From: UBA11591 sp040220895
GTDB lineage: Bacteria; Bacteroidota; Bacteroidia; Flavobacteriales_E; Vicingaceae
DNA length: 64,000 nt
Reading direction: 5' to 3'
Assembly: GCA_040220895.1 (NCBI GenBank)
Contig: JAVJVY010000013.1
Span: forward strand, 133,879 to 197,878
Below are positions 1 through 9,235 of the stretch, piece after piece. A program made the position numbers and the translations under genes. A model generated the notes under the pieces. That model had not been told where the DNA came from. It was given only the letters and a program-made list of their open reading frames with translations, and did not search any database. The stretch's first letter is position 1; each line of letters begins with the position of its first letter.

Positions 1-702
1 GGGCATATTCACAAATTCACTTTCCCAGGTCATTGATCCGATCAGGCGATTTTTACCGTTCACGGAATCATTGCTGATGGCAATTAGTTGATTGTAGTAA
101 ATGTCGTTACCTGAGGTCGGTGCCGATGGGAAAAAGGAAAGATTTTTGCTCAGGAGAGTGGGGTAGGTTGAATTGTCGTTGTGGCAACTGGCACAGGCAT
201 TGAACATGAGCAGAGCTAATTCACCGTAAAAGGTGTTAAATGTATCACATCCATCACAAAACAAGTTCAAGGCTCCTTGCTGAATCCATTTCAGGATCAA
301 GGCAGCTTGATCGGCGTTCAGTTTTGGGTTAGGAGGGGGAGGCATGATTTTGGATTGATCTGTTTCCGTGATCCGCTCATAAATATCTGACCCCGCCGGG
401 TCGTTTAATTTAATGATTCCACTCCCAATCACATTTGCATATGAATCCAGCACAATGCCCTCGGTTCTGGTTATGGCATCATGACAGCCTGACTTGGCAC
501 AACTACCCTGCAGTAAGGGCAATACATCGCGCTCAAAATAAACGGTATCCGGGTCACAGGGTTTCCCGGTTATCGTGTCTGTGTCATTAGTGTCAACCGG
601 AGGAAGAATGCTTCCCACAGGTGGTTCAATGGCATCGTGCTTGCACATGGTCAATACTGCACACAATGAAAAGACAAGAGTTAGTCCAGAAATTTTTTTC
701 AT
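1..702 (-). CDS. Cytochrome c-like lipoprotein, C-terminus cut by window edge
   Basis: The frame is open from an ATG at 702 to the window edge (234 codons, no stop), so the protein is incomplete. It begins with a lysine-led hydrophobic segment ending near a cysteine (LTMC), suggesting a lipoprotein or at least an exported protein, followed by a Pro/Thr/Asp-rich linker. It then has CAKSGCH and, about 100 residues later, CASCH. The second is a classical CxxCH haem-binding motif; the first has the CxxxxCH spacing seen in the cytochrome c-like domain of planctomycete/Bacteroidota surface proteins. A PPPPNP segment between them is typical of that domain (sequence KIMPPPP then a helix with KWIQQGA). 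Likely an extracytoplasmic electron-transfer or haem protein; its partner cannot be judged because the downstream part is missing. Confidence 0.75.
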   Translation of the reverse strand, partial: MKKISGLTLVFSLCAVLTMCKHDAIEPPVGSILPPVDTNDTDTITGKPCDPDTVYFERDVLPLLQGSCAKSGCHDAITRTEGIVLDSYANVIGSGIIKLNDPAGSDIYERITETDQSKIMPPPPNPKLNADQAALILKWIQQGALNLFCDGCDTFNTFYGELALLMFNACASCHNDNSTYPTLLSKNLSFFPSAPTSGNDIYYNQLIAISNDSVNGKNRLIGSMTWESEFVNMP

Positions 703-745
703 TGATTCAATAATACGAAATTCTAACAATACAATGACGAATTGA

Positions 746-2209
746 TTAGCTTCTAGCTGCAGGTATTTGCTCAAGGGTATCCAATAAAAGGGACCAGAAT
801 TTTTGCACCGATGTGATCTGCACCTTTTCGTCAGGGCTGTGAGCCCCGCGAATGTTTGGTCCGAAAGAAATCATTTCCATGGCAGGGTAATTCTTTCCTA
901 AAATACCACACTCCAGGCCGGCGTGACAAGCATTTACAAGAGGTTCACCCTTGAATTTTGATCGGTATATTTCTTCCATAAGCTTTACAATTCCGGCATC
1001 GGGCTGTGGTTTCCAGCCAGGGTAGGAACCACTGAATGTCACCTGAGCTCCAATTAAATGGAAAGTAGCTTTCAATGAATTTGCCAGGTCCATCTTTTCA
1101 GAGTCAATCGCACTTCTGGTAAGGCATTGAATGTTATACTTGCCGTCCTTCACAAAAACCCTTGCCAGATTATTGGACGTTTGCACAAGGTTCTCTATGT
1201 CCGGGCTCATTCGATAGATACCACTAAGACAGGAATAGAGTGAATACACCAGGTTTTTCGCAAATGAAGCTTCGATGCATGTTGCATCTATTACTGAATC
1301 AATCAACCCCACTTTTAGTTCCGGATCGGTTATGGCAAATTCAATTTTGATCTCATCAACTGTTGCTCGTATCCGGTCGTTCACTTCTCCGCTGTGGCTT
1401 GACTTGAAGGCAAATTTGCAAGTGCTTTCCCTGGGAATGGCGTTCCTTAAACCACCGCCGTCTATCGAAATCAGAGCTATCAGATCGTCACTAAGTAACT
1501 GAAACAATATGCGATTCATTAGTTTGTTGGCATTTGCTCTGCCAAGGATGATGTCCATTCCACTGTGCCCACCGGTCAAGCCACTTATTTTCATTTCCGA
1601 GCACTTATCGTATTGAGCTGGAACGGCAACTTCTGAATAATTTCCCGAAATATTCACATCAATTCCCCCGGCACATCCTATGGTTAATTCTCTGTCATCT
1701 TCCGTATCTAAGTTGAGCAGAATATCACCCTTTAGCAAACCTCCTTTCAATTCGTTTGCGCCGGTCATACCCGTTTCTTCATCAATGGTGAACAAGGCTT
1801 CGATCGGTGGATGAATTATTTCCTGGGATTCCAGGATGGCCATGATGGCGGCCACACCTATACCATTGTCAGCGCCCAGAGTGGTGCCTTCTGCCATGAC
1901 CCAGTCATTGTTGATTTTCATTTTTATCCCTTCACGATCAAAATTGAAATCAGTCCCGGAATTTTTTTGATGTACCATGTCCAAATGCCCTTGGAGTACA
2001 ATTCCTTTCCTGTTTTCCATCCCTTTTGATCCAGGTTTACTGATGATAACATTGCCAATATGGTCTACGACTGTATCTAAGCCGAGCCCTTCACCAAAAG
2101 ATTTCATGAATTGAATAATTCGTTCTTCTTTTTTAGAAGGTCTTGGAATGGCGTTCAGGTTGGCGAAGTTTCTCCATAAGCCTGAGGGTTCCAGATCTGA
2201 AATATTCAT
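746..2209 (-). CDS. pepD: Aminoacyl-histidine dipeptidase (M20 family PepD)
   Basis: Cytosolic zinc dipeptidase that hydrolyses Xaa-His dipeptides. The M20C metal-site motifs are all present: HLDMVH (His75, Asp77), GADNGIG (Asp114) and the catalytic/metal DEETG (Asp143-Glu145), followed by the dimerisation (lid) region with GGHSGMD. Length 487 aa from the ATG at 2209 matches the family. An in-frame TTG at 2227 lies inside a good -7 box (TACTTTTG on the minus strand, 2225-2232), so it cannot be the start; the ATG at 2209 leaves a leader of about 10 nt. The gene stands alone between unrelated genes. Confidence 0.93.
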   Translation of the reverse strand: MNISDLEPSGLWRNFANLNAIPRPSKKEERIIQFMKSFGEGLGLDTVVDHIGNVIISKPGSKGMENRKGIVLQGHLDMVHQKNSGTDFNFDREGIKMKINNDWVMAEGTTLGADNGIGVAAIMAILESQEIIHPPIEALFTIDEETGMTGANELKGGLLKGDILLNLDTEDDRELTIGCAGGIDVNISGNYSEVAVPAQYDKCSEMKISGLTGGHSGMDIILGRANANKLMNRILFQLLSDDLIALISIDGGGLRNAIPRESTCKFAFKSSHSGEVNDRIRATVDEIKIEFAITDPELKVGLIDSVIDATCIEASFAKNLVYSLYSCLSGIYRMSPDIENLVQTSNNLARVFVKDGKYNIQCLTRSAIDSEKMDLANSLKATFHLIGAQVTFSGSYPGWKPQPDAGIVKLMEEIYRSKFKGEPLVNACHAGLECGILGKNYPAMEMISFGPNIRGAHSPDEKVQITSVQKFWSLLLDTLEQIPAARS

Positions 2210-2224
2210 GACGTCATTTTTTTT

Positions 2225-2232
2225 CAAAAGTA
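2225..2232 (-). promoter_or_regulatory. -7 promoter box of pepD
   Basis: TACTTTTG on the minus strand fits the Bacteroidota -7 consensus TAnnTTTG. It lies 15 nt before the pepD ATG at 2209 and overlaps a spurious upstream TTG codon, which decides the start. Confidence 0.6.
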
Positions 2233-2295
2233 GTCACAAAGTGAGCTTATCCGAGCATTTTGAAAAATCTTAGATACACCTTATATTTCACAGGG

Positions 2296-3810
2296 TTAAG
2301 GTTCGGCTGCTAATGCCTGACTCTGCAGTCTTAATTTGTAATTAATCGAATACCTTTTGAATGCTATTGACTGTTCCGGGGCATATGCCTCTACGATTCC
2401 CTGAATGGTCAACCAACGAAGATCATAAACCGATATTGAAGCCATGAGGTGGTGGAAGAGCGGTAGGTGTTTTTGCGGAATTACTCGGCCCTTTTGAACT
2501 ATTTCGCTAAACGCATGTGCGTAATTGTCATTTTTCAAAGAGGCCTGTCTTGAAACAAATCTTCGAAGGCTCTCTAATTTGTCTTCCAATAAATTCTCCT
2601 CCCCATTAGCCTTCAGTGCCAATATCTCCATGCTTCTTACATCAAAATTCAGGTGTTCACATTGCAGTGTTGTGAGTAGGTTTTGCCGATTTAGAAAAAT
2701 GAGTAATTCTGTGAACTGATTCTTCATGAACAACGTTGCCAGGTGAATAAGTTGTGCGCGTGCCATGAATTCTTTGAAATGAGAATACGCATTCTCCCTT
2801 TTTAGATCGAGTAAAATAAGTTCAATCATCTCGAATCGCTGTATCCAAAGAAAATAATGGAGGAAATAGAGTAGAACCGGAATTCGCTGATAAGTAGGCA
2901 CATGATCCAGTCTAAGCAGCTTTTTAGAATATTTTTCGATTAGCTGCATTTTTTTAAGATACCACAGGTTCTCTAGAACTAAAATATGCAATGTAACCCT
3001 TAAGAAGGCAGGACAAAGGCCGGGATGCCTGTTCATCTCACGTTTTAACCGCGTACACAAAAACAAGGATTCCTGGTAGTTATAATAACGCTGAACTTCT
3101 TTGGCCTTAAGAAACTTGCCCATCCATTCAATTTTTTTTAGTTGATGTTTGGTATTGAAATGGACGTAAGCCTGGTCGGCGTTTTGAATCATTACGGGCA
3201 AGTGAAATGCACAACACCTCATTCCAAACACGCCATCTTCAAATTTCTTTCTAAGTTCTTCAAATTGCGCATGCAACCCTTTTATTTGGAAGTGTTCTTT
3301 GTTATAGGCAGCCTCTAACCGGGGTCTTCCCGAGATTCTACTGAATTCGACCAAATCCCTTAAACAATCAGATTGAAGATCCAGATATTCGTACTGTTCG
3401 GCTCGCTTAAGTGTATCACGCAGCAGTTGAATTGAAAGTTTGTAAGCATTGCGTTGAGTTAGCATTTCAGCTGCCAGTATCTCTTTTTTCAGTGTGATGT
3501 GGAAGAAACTCTGGGGATCATATCGCCTAAAAGAATCAAGTCGCTTTACGGTCAATTCAAACTCAAACAGTTTCTTTCGGAATCGGTGGAAATTTTTATA
3601 GGCTGCGCTATTCGGTTTTTCAAGCACTGTTTTTAGGACACCGCAATATGGCTTTCCAGGCAGTGCATTTTCAAGACTCCTGAATACGTTCACAAGGGTC
3701 TTATTGCTTCTGTATTTACCCAGGAATTGAACCAAGGCCACTTTGTCGGAATCTTTCATCCGCTCAATGTGATAGATCATTTCCAAAATGGCCAGGTGTT
3801 GCTTGCCCAT
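2296..3810 (-). CDS. Hypothetical protein, helical-repeat type (504 aa)
   Basis: Starts at an ATG. No signal peptide and no membrane span; the sequence is rich in Leu, Arg, Lys, Tyr and Phe in amphipathic helices throughout, as in TPR-like or other alpha-solenoid proteins. I recognise no catalytic motif. An N-terminal region (about 1-100) contains several basic helices (FHRFRKKLFEFE), and the rest looks like successive helical pairs. It is most likely a cytoplasmic scaffold or interaction protein of a lineage-specific Bacteroidota family. It is transcribed away from the TetR gene, and the 200-bp gap between them may carry promoters for both. Function unknown. Confidence 0.6.
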   Translation of the reverse strand: MGKQHLAILEMIYHIERMKDSDKVALVQFLGKYRSNKTLVNVFRSLENALPGKPYCGVLKTVLEKPNSAAYKNFHRFRKKLFEFELTVKRLDSFRRYDPQSFFHITLKKEILAAEMLTQRNAYKLSIQLLRDTLKRAEQYEYLDLQSDCLRDLVEFSRISGRPRLEAAYNKEHFQIKGLHAQFEELRKKFEDGVFGMRCCAFHLPVMIQNADQAYVHFNTKHQLKKIEWMGKFLKAKEVQRYYNYQESLFLCTRLKREMNRHPGLCPAFLRVTLHILVLENLWYLKKMQLIEKYSKKLLRLDHVPTYQRIPVLLYFLHYFLWIQRFEMIELILLDLKRENAYSHFKEFMARAQLIHLATLFMKNQFTELLIFLNRQNLLTTLQCEHLNFDVRSMEILALKANGEENLLEDKLESLRRFVSRQASLKNDNYAHAFSEIVQKGRVIPQKHLPLFHHLMASISVYDLRWLTIQGIVEAYAPEQSIAFKRYSINYKLRLQSQALAAEP

Positions 3811-3947
3811 TTATCAAAAATAGGCTGCAAACCACCCATTTTAGCACATATTGGCTAAGCACTTTTTAAAGATCGTGTTTGTTGTTTTAAACCTTTCTTT
3901 TAGCACATGAACACGCTTTGGTTCCTGAAAGAGAAAGTCAAATATCC

Positions 3948-3985
3948 AAAATGTTTAACGAATGCGGAAAAAGATTAAACATTTT
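3948..3985. promoter_or_regulatory. Candidate TetR operator: 11-bp perfect inverted repeat
   Basis: AAAATGTTTAA (3948-3958) and TTAAACATTTT (3975-3985) are exact reverse complements separated by 16 nt. The right arm ends 2 nt before the -7 box TATCTTTA (3988-3995) of the TetR-family gene starting at 4013, so a bound dimer would block that promoter. This is the position expected of an autoregulatory site; binding itself is inferred. Confidence 0.55.
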
Positions 3986-4012
3986 AGTATCTTTACGCCA
4001 TAAAACAAGAAC

Positions 4013-4666
4013 ATGGCAAAAAAGAAAGTTTCGACAAATGACATTTTATCTTCCTACATGAATCTGGTACTCGCGGGTAAGAAGCCTGATAGCATGTATG
4101 AGTTCGCCACCTCGCTTGGCATTAAAGAAAGCGAGTTATACGAACACTATACTTCCTTCACGTCAATAGAAAAAGGTGTTTTCGAGTGGTTCTTTGATCA
4201 CACCCATGAGTTACTGCTGAAAGACGACCAATACAGTGGATACAATGCTAAGAACAAGTTACTGAGTTTCTATTTCACTTTTTTTGAGATAATGACGGCA
4301 AACAGAAGTTATGTGATTTCTGTTTTGAACAGCCATAAAAATGAAATGGAGTCGCTTAGATCTTTGTCTCTTTTGAGAATTAAATTCAAGAAGTATGTTG
4401 ATCTACTCGACATTGATACCCTAGATACCAAGCGTTTAAGTCTTGAAAAAATCAAGCAGGAAGGTCTTACGGCCATTGCCTGGAGTCAATTATTGACGGC
4501 AATCAAATTTTGGTCGCATGACACATCACCAAAGTTTGAAAAAACCGATCTCTACATCGAAAAAAGCCTGAATGCGAGTTTCGATCTTATAGATATTCGT
4601 CCACTGGAAAGCTTAATTGATCTGGGGAAATTCTTGTTTAAAGAACGCGGAAACCTCACTTATTGA
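4013..4666 (+). CDS. TetR-family transcriptional regulator
   Basis: 217 aa. The N-terminal 55 residues form a TetR-type DNA-binding helix-turn-helix (SMYEFATSLGIKESELYEHYTS), in which the recognition helix ends in the typical xYxHYxS pattern; the remainder is an all-helical ligand/dimer domain. It is related to the TetR proteins that Bacteroidota carry next to ABC1 kinases. Its stop overlaps the start of the kinase gene (TGATG), so the two are translationally coupled and co-transcribed. A perfect inverted repeat sits just before its -7 box, suggesting autoregulation. The effector is unknown; because the C-terminal domain is divergent, it may sense a lipid or quinone-related ligand, but that is only inference from its partner. 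Confidence 0.8.
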   Translation: MAKKKVSTNDILSSYMNLVLAGKKPDSMYEFATSLGIKESELYEHYTSFTSIEKGVFEWFFDHTHELLLKDDQYSGYNAKNKLLSFYFTFFEIMTANRSYVISVLNSHKNEMESLRSLSLLRIKFKKYVDLLDIDTLDTKRLSLEKIKQEGLTAIAWSQLLTAIKFWSHDTSPKFEKTDLYIEKSLNASFDLIDIRPLESLIDLGKFLFKERGNLTY

Positions 4667-5997
4667 TGGAATCCATTAATAGTATTCCAACATCGAAGAT
4701 CAGGCGTGCCGGAAAGATCGTTTCGACCGGGGCAAAAGTCGGCTTGAATTACGCGAAATTCTACAAGGATCGATTGCTGATTCCCGAAGACGAAGCCAGA
4801 GAGCGTCTCAACGAAAATAATGCAGATGACATCTACGACACCCTCAAGAACCTAAAGGGCAGTGCGCTTAAGGTCGCCCAAATGCTTAGTATGGATAAAA
4901 ACGTACTTCCCAGAGCATATGTCGATAAGTTCTCACTCTCTCAATTCTCCGTACCTCCATTGTCACCTGCACTGGTGGTTAAGACATTTCGAAATTATTT
5001 TGGTAAAAGTCCGAATGAATTGTATGACACCTTTTCTAGTGAAGCGGTGAATGCTGCCAGCATAGGTCAGGTTCACAAGGCCACACTTAATGGAAAAGAC
5101 CTAGCGGTTAAAATTCAATACCCAGGGGTAGCCAAGAGCGTTTCTTCGGACTTAGCGCTTATAAAGCCTGTTGCCATGCGCATGCTAAATATTAAAGGAA
5201 AAGATTCTGAACAATATTTTCAAGAAGTCCACGACAAGTTGATGGAGGAAACAGATTACCTTTTGGAACTAGAACAGAGCCGGAAAATCGCCGATGCCTG
5301 TAGTCATCTGGACAACATCCATTTCCCAAATTACTACCCTGAATACTCATCTGATCGCGTAATTACCATGGATTGGTTGGAGGGAATGCACCTGTCTGAA
5401 TTCACAAAGAATAACCAAGATCAGCCTATAGCAGATGCATTAGGTCAGGCTTTGTGGGATTTCTACATGTATCAAATACATGTGTTGCGCATGGTTCAGG
5501 CAGACCCTCATCCGGGAAACTTTTTGGTTTCGGAAAACAGGAAACTTCAGGCACTGGATTTTGGATGCATCAAACACATTCCTGATGATTTTTACTCACA
5601 TTATTTCGAACTGGCCAGTGACGATGTGCTAAATGATGAACATCGCCTCGTTGGTCTCCTTTATAAATTAGAGATCATCAAGGAAAATGATAGCCGGAAA
5701 GAACGAGAATTTTTTACCGAAATGTTTCGCAATTTACTCTCCTTGTTCATTCGCCCTTTAAAAGGTGACAGTTTTGATTTTACCGACCGCACGTTCTTTG
5801 ATGAAATTAAGACGTTGGGCGAGACACTTTCATCGAGTGCTGAATTAAAAAAATTGAACGGTAATCGAGGTTCCAAGCATTTTATATACATGAATCGGAC
5901 ATTCTTTGGACTCTACCATCTTATGTTCGACCTGAAGGCCAGGAACGTTGAAATAAACCGCTTTGCTGGCAAGAAAGAAGCAAAGCTTCGGGCTTAA
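4666..5997 (+). CDS. ABC1/AarF (UbiB/ADCK-like) atypical kinase
   Basis: 443 aa from the ATG at 4666, which overlaps the TetR stop (TGATG); an in-frame TTG 3 nt earlier is not needed. It shows the ABC1 family marks: the alanine-rich nucleotide loop AASIGQVHKA, the VAIKK-type lysine (LAVKIQYPG), the QADPHPGNF catalytic-loop signature and the DFG-equivalent LDFGCIKHI. The family's KxGQ motif reads KVAQ here (GSALKVAQMLS), keeping Lys and Gln. UbiB/Coq8 members support isoprenoid quinone synthesis and lipid handling as ATPases; here no quinone genes are linked, so the substrate is unknown. No membrane span is obvious. Other possibility: a lipid-homeostasis ATPase unrelated to quinones. Confidence 0.87.
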   Translation: MESINSIPTSKIRRAGKIVSTGAKVGLNYAKFYKDRLLIPEDEARERLNENNADDIYDTLKNLKGSALKVAQMLSMDKNVLPRAYVDKFSLSQFSVPPLSPALVVKTFRNYFGKSPNELYDTFSSEAVNAASIGQVHKATLNGKDLAVKIQYPGVAKSVSSDLALIKPVAMRMLNIKGKDSEQYFQEVHDKLMEETDYLLELEQSRKIADACSHLDNIHFPNYYPEYSSDRVITMDWLEGMHLSEFTKNNQDQPIADALGQALWDFYMYQIHVLRMVQADPHPGNFLVSENRKLQALDFGCIKHIPDDFYSHYFELASDDVLNDEHRLVGLLYKLEIIKENDSRKEREFFTEMFRNLLSLFIRPLKGDSFDFTDRTFFDEIKTLGETLSSSAELKKLNGNRGSKHFIYMNRTFFGLYHLMFDLKARNVEINRFAGKKEAKLRA

Positions 5998-6201
5998 AGC
6001 GTCATTTAATAATTGGAATCAAAAGTCGTTAACGCTCCACATAGATGGAATTTCTCGAGTATTTAAAACAAGTCTTTACTTAAATCCGAAGATCGAATAC
6101 TATTCCGTAGGTCTTATTGCACCGGGCTCTTTGCAATCCTGAATTCAGAAAATACCCGATTAATCACACTCGCGTTGTTTTTTTTTAGATTTTCATGCAT
6201 C

Positions 6202-7392
6202 ATGAAATGGCGCATCACAAACTGGGAAAAGGCGTGCAATAATGTTGTGCTTGTACTCTCAGTCATCATCATTTTGATCTCGATCAAGGATTGGGCTGCA
6301 GGAACAGAAATGCGCGATGGCGTGTTACATTCCAAGATCAACAACTACCTGATCTTTAAAAATTCTTTCGGGATACTAGCTGAAGGGGGCAATCTATATG
6401 ACTATCACAAAGACCTTCATTTCGATTTGTATAAATACAGTCCCGCTTTTGCAATGGCCATGGCGCCCTTGTACTTTCTCCCTGATTGGTTGGGATTAAG
6501 TATATGGAACCTTCTCAATTTTCTATGCCTTTATTTCGGACTTAAGATCCTACCGGGATTGAGTGAAAAAAAGGTCTTAATCATTATTGGTATCGGATTA
6601 CTCGAGCTGTTGGGGTCAATAATGAATGAACAGAGCAACGGACTAATGGCTGGCATGATCATCCTGAGTCTGGCACTGATGGAAAATAAAAAGACCTTTT
6701 GGGCATTAGGAATCCTGGTGATTTCAGTGTATGTCAAACTTTTTTCAATCGTTTTTTTAAGCATTCTCTTATTTTATCCGAATTTTTTGAAGAACGTTGG
6801 TTATGCTTTGATATGGTTTGTTTTTTTAGCCATTATACCGGCAATCATCATTGGAACGGACCAGCTGATAGCTTTATACAAGAGCTGGGCATATTTATTG
6901 GCAAATGATCATCAGATGAGTCAAGGCTACAGCCTGATGGGCATTCTTAATTCATGGTTTGGCTATTTCCCCAATAAGTTGTACCTGCTGATCTGCGGTC
7001 TTGTATTGGCTATTTTGCCTTTGTTTAGATACGGACGTTTTAGCTCGCGGCTTTTTAGGTATAAATTCGTTGCCATGTTGCTGGCTTGGGTTATTGTGTT
7101 TAATCACAAGTCGGAATCTCCAACATTTATTATTGCCATGACCGGCATAGGTCTTTGGTATGTGATCGATAAGCAAAAGGCCTGGCGAAGTTACTTCCTC
7201 CTTTTTGCCTTGTTCGCTGTTTCCATCGCATTCAGCGATGCCATGCCTAAGTTAATAAGAGAAGCCTTTTTTTATAAATACAGCATGAAGGCGCTTCCTT
7301 GCGTAGTATTTCTGGTTATCGTACTCTGGGAATTAACCTTCACTCGAGGCGAAAATTACACCGAAGAGATTGATCAATTCTCTGTGCGATAA
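6202..7392 (+). CDS. GT87-family polytopic membrane glycosyltransferase
   Basis: 397 aa from the ATG at 6202 (MKWRITN...). A longer reading from a TTG at 6175 is unlikely. The protein is nearly all transmembrane helices (about ten) with an early periplasmic loop carrying DLYKYSPAF, the short motif in the first loop characteristic of DUF2029/GT87 enzymes, which use polyprenyl-phosphate-linked sugars as donors on the outer side of the inner membrane. It probably adds a mannose or similar residue to a lipid or surface glycan. The neighbours (kinase upstream, phosphatase downstream) give no pathway. GT-C fold assignment is fairly safe, the substrate is not. Confidence 0.78.
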   Translation: MKWRITNWEKACNNVVLVLSVIIILISIKDWAAGTEMRDGVLHSKINNYLIFKNSFGILAEGGNLYDYHKDLHFDLYKYSPAFAMAMAPLYFLPDWLGLSIWNLLNFLCLYFGLKILPGLSEKKVLIIIGIGLLELLGSIMNEQSNGLMAGMIILSLALMENKKTFWALGILVISVYVKLFSIVFLSILLFYPNFLKNVGYALIWFVFLAIIPAIIIGTDQLIALYKSWAYLLANDHQMSQGYSLMGILNSWFGYFPNKLYLLICGLVLAILPLFRYGRFSSRLFRYKFVAMLLAWVIVFNHKSESPTFIIAMTGIGLWYVIDKQKAWRSYFLLFALFAVSIAFSDAMPKLIREAFFYKYSMKALPCVVFLVIVLWELTFTRGENYTEEIDQFSVR

Positions 7393-7447
7393 GATTGAAT
7401 AAATAGGCGCATTCTTTTACCTTAGCCCATATACAACTTTAGCGAAA

Positions 7448-9235
7448 ATGAACAATATTGTATTTCCGAAAAAAGCACTTTCCGGATTCGTTTTTTTCGC
7501 TCTTTTATGGGCCTTGATAGGATATCAGCCGCTTCATGCTCAAGATGTCAGAGTTGTTGGACAGGTCAAGGGCATTTCTTCGGATGATCGCAAAGTGAAG
7601 CCCGTGTTATTGGCAAATGTCCACATTGAGGCCATATCCGAAGCCGGAGATGCCGTTATCAGTAAAATCACTAACGATGCGGGACTATTCGACATCCTGC
7701 TCAAAAGGGATAAGAGGTATTTATTAACCGTTTCAAGAGAAGATTACAATAAAAAATCGGTCTGGATAAACACCAAAGACCTACCTGCGCAAAAAGGAGA
7801 AAAACTCTTTGAAATCACCGACATTGATTTTCTGCTGTTGAAATCATCGGTCTTTCCCGATGACATAAGCCTGAGGGAAGACATGGGGCAGTTTTCATAC
7901 AACGGTAAAAAAGGTGTGTATGAATTCAATGTAAATCGAGATTTCAGACACGGTGCCGATGGAAGAGATTTCAGTTTGAAAGTCTTGAAAGCAACTATAA
8001 ATTACACGGTTGAGAAAGAAGTAGCTGAGGGCATAAAAGAGAAAAAGGAGACAACAGGGGAATCAACAAACCCTCAAAAAGACAGCGCACCAAATAAAGT
8101 GATTTTTGAAGGAGAACCCATCATTGGTCTTTCGGAATGGGAGGTGCTGACAGATTTGGATTTGAGTATTAGAAAATCAAGGATCGACTCTGCCAGACTG
8201 CTGCTTGAAGACCTAAAAAGTAGAGCCTACTCTAGGGAAGACAGTTTAATGATCATGCGGCTTGAAGCTGAAATTAAAATGGCAGAGGTGGACCTGGCTA
8301 ATGCTGAGCGAATGATAACGGCTCAAAACGAACGCTTGGCCATTCAGGGTCGATTGATCACCTTTTACGTTATATGTCTTGCTTTGCTGATGGTAATCGC
8401 CGGTGTTATTTTTTGGTTTTATCGTGATAAGCACCGCACAAACAGGCTGCTTGAAGAAAAGAATCGAACCATCACCGAAGGCATCAACTATGCTAATCGC
8501 ATCCAGTCATCCTTCTTAAAAAGTGAGGAAGAGTTGCGTGAATACCTTCCGGGATTATTCCTTCTTTTTAAACCAAGGGATGCGGTGTCGGGCGATTTCT
8601 ACTGGCTCTCGGAAGTGGGAGGAAAGGTTATTGCTGCTGCCATAGACTGTACCGGTCACGGTGTGCCCGGGGCTTTTATCAGCATGATCGGTAACACCTT
8701 GCTCAATGAGATCGTCAACAATAAGGGAATTACCGATCCAGCAAAAATTCTGGAATCCTTGCACCGGGGGATAATTGATGCCTTACAACAGGATTCGGGA
8801 AACCGCCATTCCCAGGATGGAATGGACATGGCGCTTTGCGCAATAGATAAGGCCGCTGCTAAGATTCATTTTGCCGGTGCCAAAAACCATTTGTTTATTG
8901 TAGAAAAAGGTGAATTGCAGGTCATAAAAGCCGATGTGCAATCAATTGGTGGAAGGGCACTGCGTAAATCGGATGGATATAGTAAATCCTTTACTAACAA
9001 AAGTATAGATATTAGAAAGGGGCAGATGTACTACCTGTTCAGTGATGGATACATGGACCAGTTCGGCGGCCCTAAAGGTGAAAAATTCAATCTGCCTAAT
9101 TTTTCAAACTTGTTAAAGAAGTGTGCCACCAAAAGTCCTCAAGAACAAAAGAAACTCATGGAAGTAACTTTTGAAAACTGGAAGGGTGGCGGAAAGCAGA
9201 TCGATGACGTCCTGGTAATGGGTATCCAGTTTTAG
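7448..9235 (+). CDS. Membrane SpoIIE/PP2C-type serine/threonine phosphatase (SiaA-like)
   Basis: 595 aa. A signal peptide (cleavage after HAQ, about residue 32) is followed by a beta-rich carboxypeptidase-regulatory-like domain (about 35-115), a charged linker with a long helix (about 240-300), one transmembrane helix (about 302-325), and a cytoplasmic SpoIIE phosphatase domain (about 345-594) with SGDFYW, DCTGHGVPGAFIS and LFSDGYMDQF, which supply the metal-binding Asp residues. It faces the SiaC and SiaB genes tail to tail; its stop codon overlaps that of siaC by 4 bp. In Pseudomonas, SiaA dephosphorylates SiaC and SiaB phosphorylates it, so this protein is the likely SiaC phosphatase that reports an envelope signal. 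Unlike SiaA it carries a carboxypeptidase-like sensor domain instead of a two-span sensor with HAMP. Confidence 0.85.
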   Translation: MNNIVFPKKALSGFVFFALLWALIGYQPLHAQDVRVVGQVKGISSDDRKVKPVLLANVHIEAISEAGDAVISKITNDAGLFDILLKRDKRYLLTVSREDYNKKSVWINTKDLPAQKGEKLFEITDIDFLLLKSSVFPDDISLREDMGQFSYNGKKGVYEFNVNRDFRHGADGRDFSLKVLKATINYTVEKEVAEGIKEKKETTGESTNPQKDSAPNKVIFEGEPIIGLSEWEVLTDLDLSIRKSRIDSARLLLEDLKSRAYSREDSLMIMRLEAEIKMAEVDLANAERMITAQNERLAIQGRLITFYVICLALLMVIAGVIFWFYRDKHRTNRLLEEKNRTITEGINYANRIQSSFLKSEEELREYLPGLFLLFKPRDAVSGDFYWLSEVGGKVIAAAIDCTGHGVPGAFISMIGNTLLNEIVNNKGITDPAKILESLHRGIIDALQQDSGNRHSQDGMDMALCAIDKAAAKIHFAGAKNHLFIVEKGELQVIKADVQSIGGRALRKSDGYSKSFTNKSIDIRKGQMYYLFSDGYMDQFGGPKGEKFNLPNFSNLLKKCATKSPQEQKKLMEVTFENWKGGGKQIDDVLVMGIQF

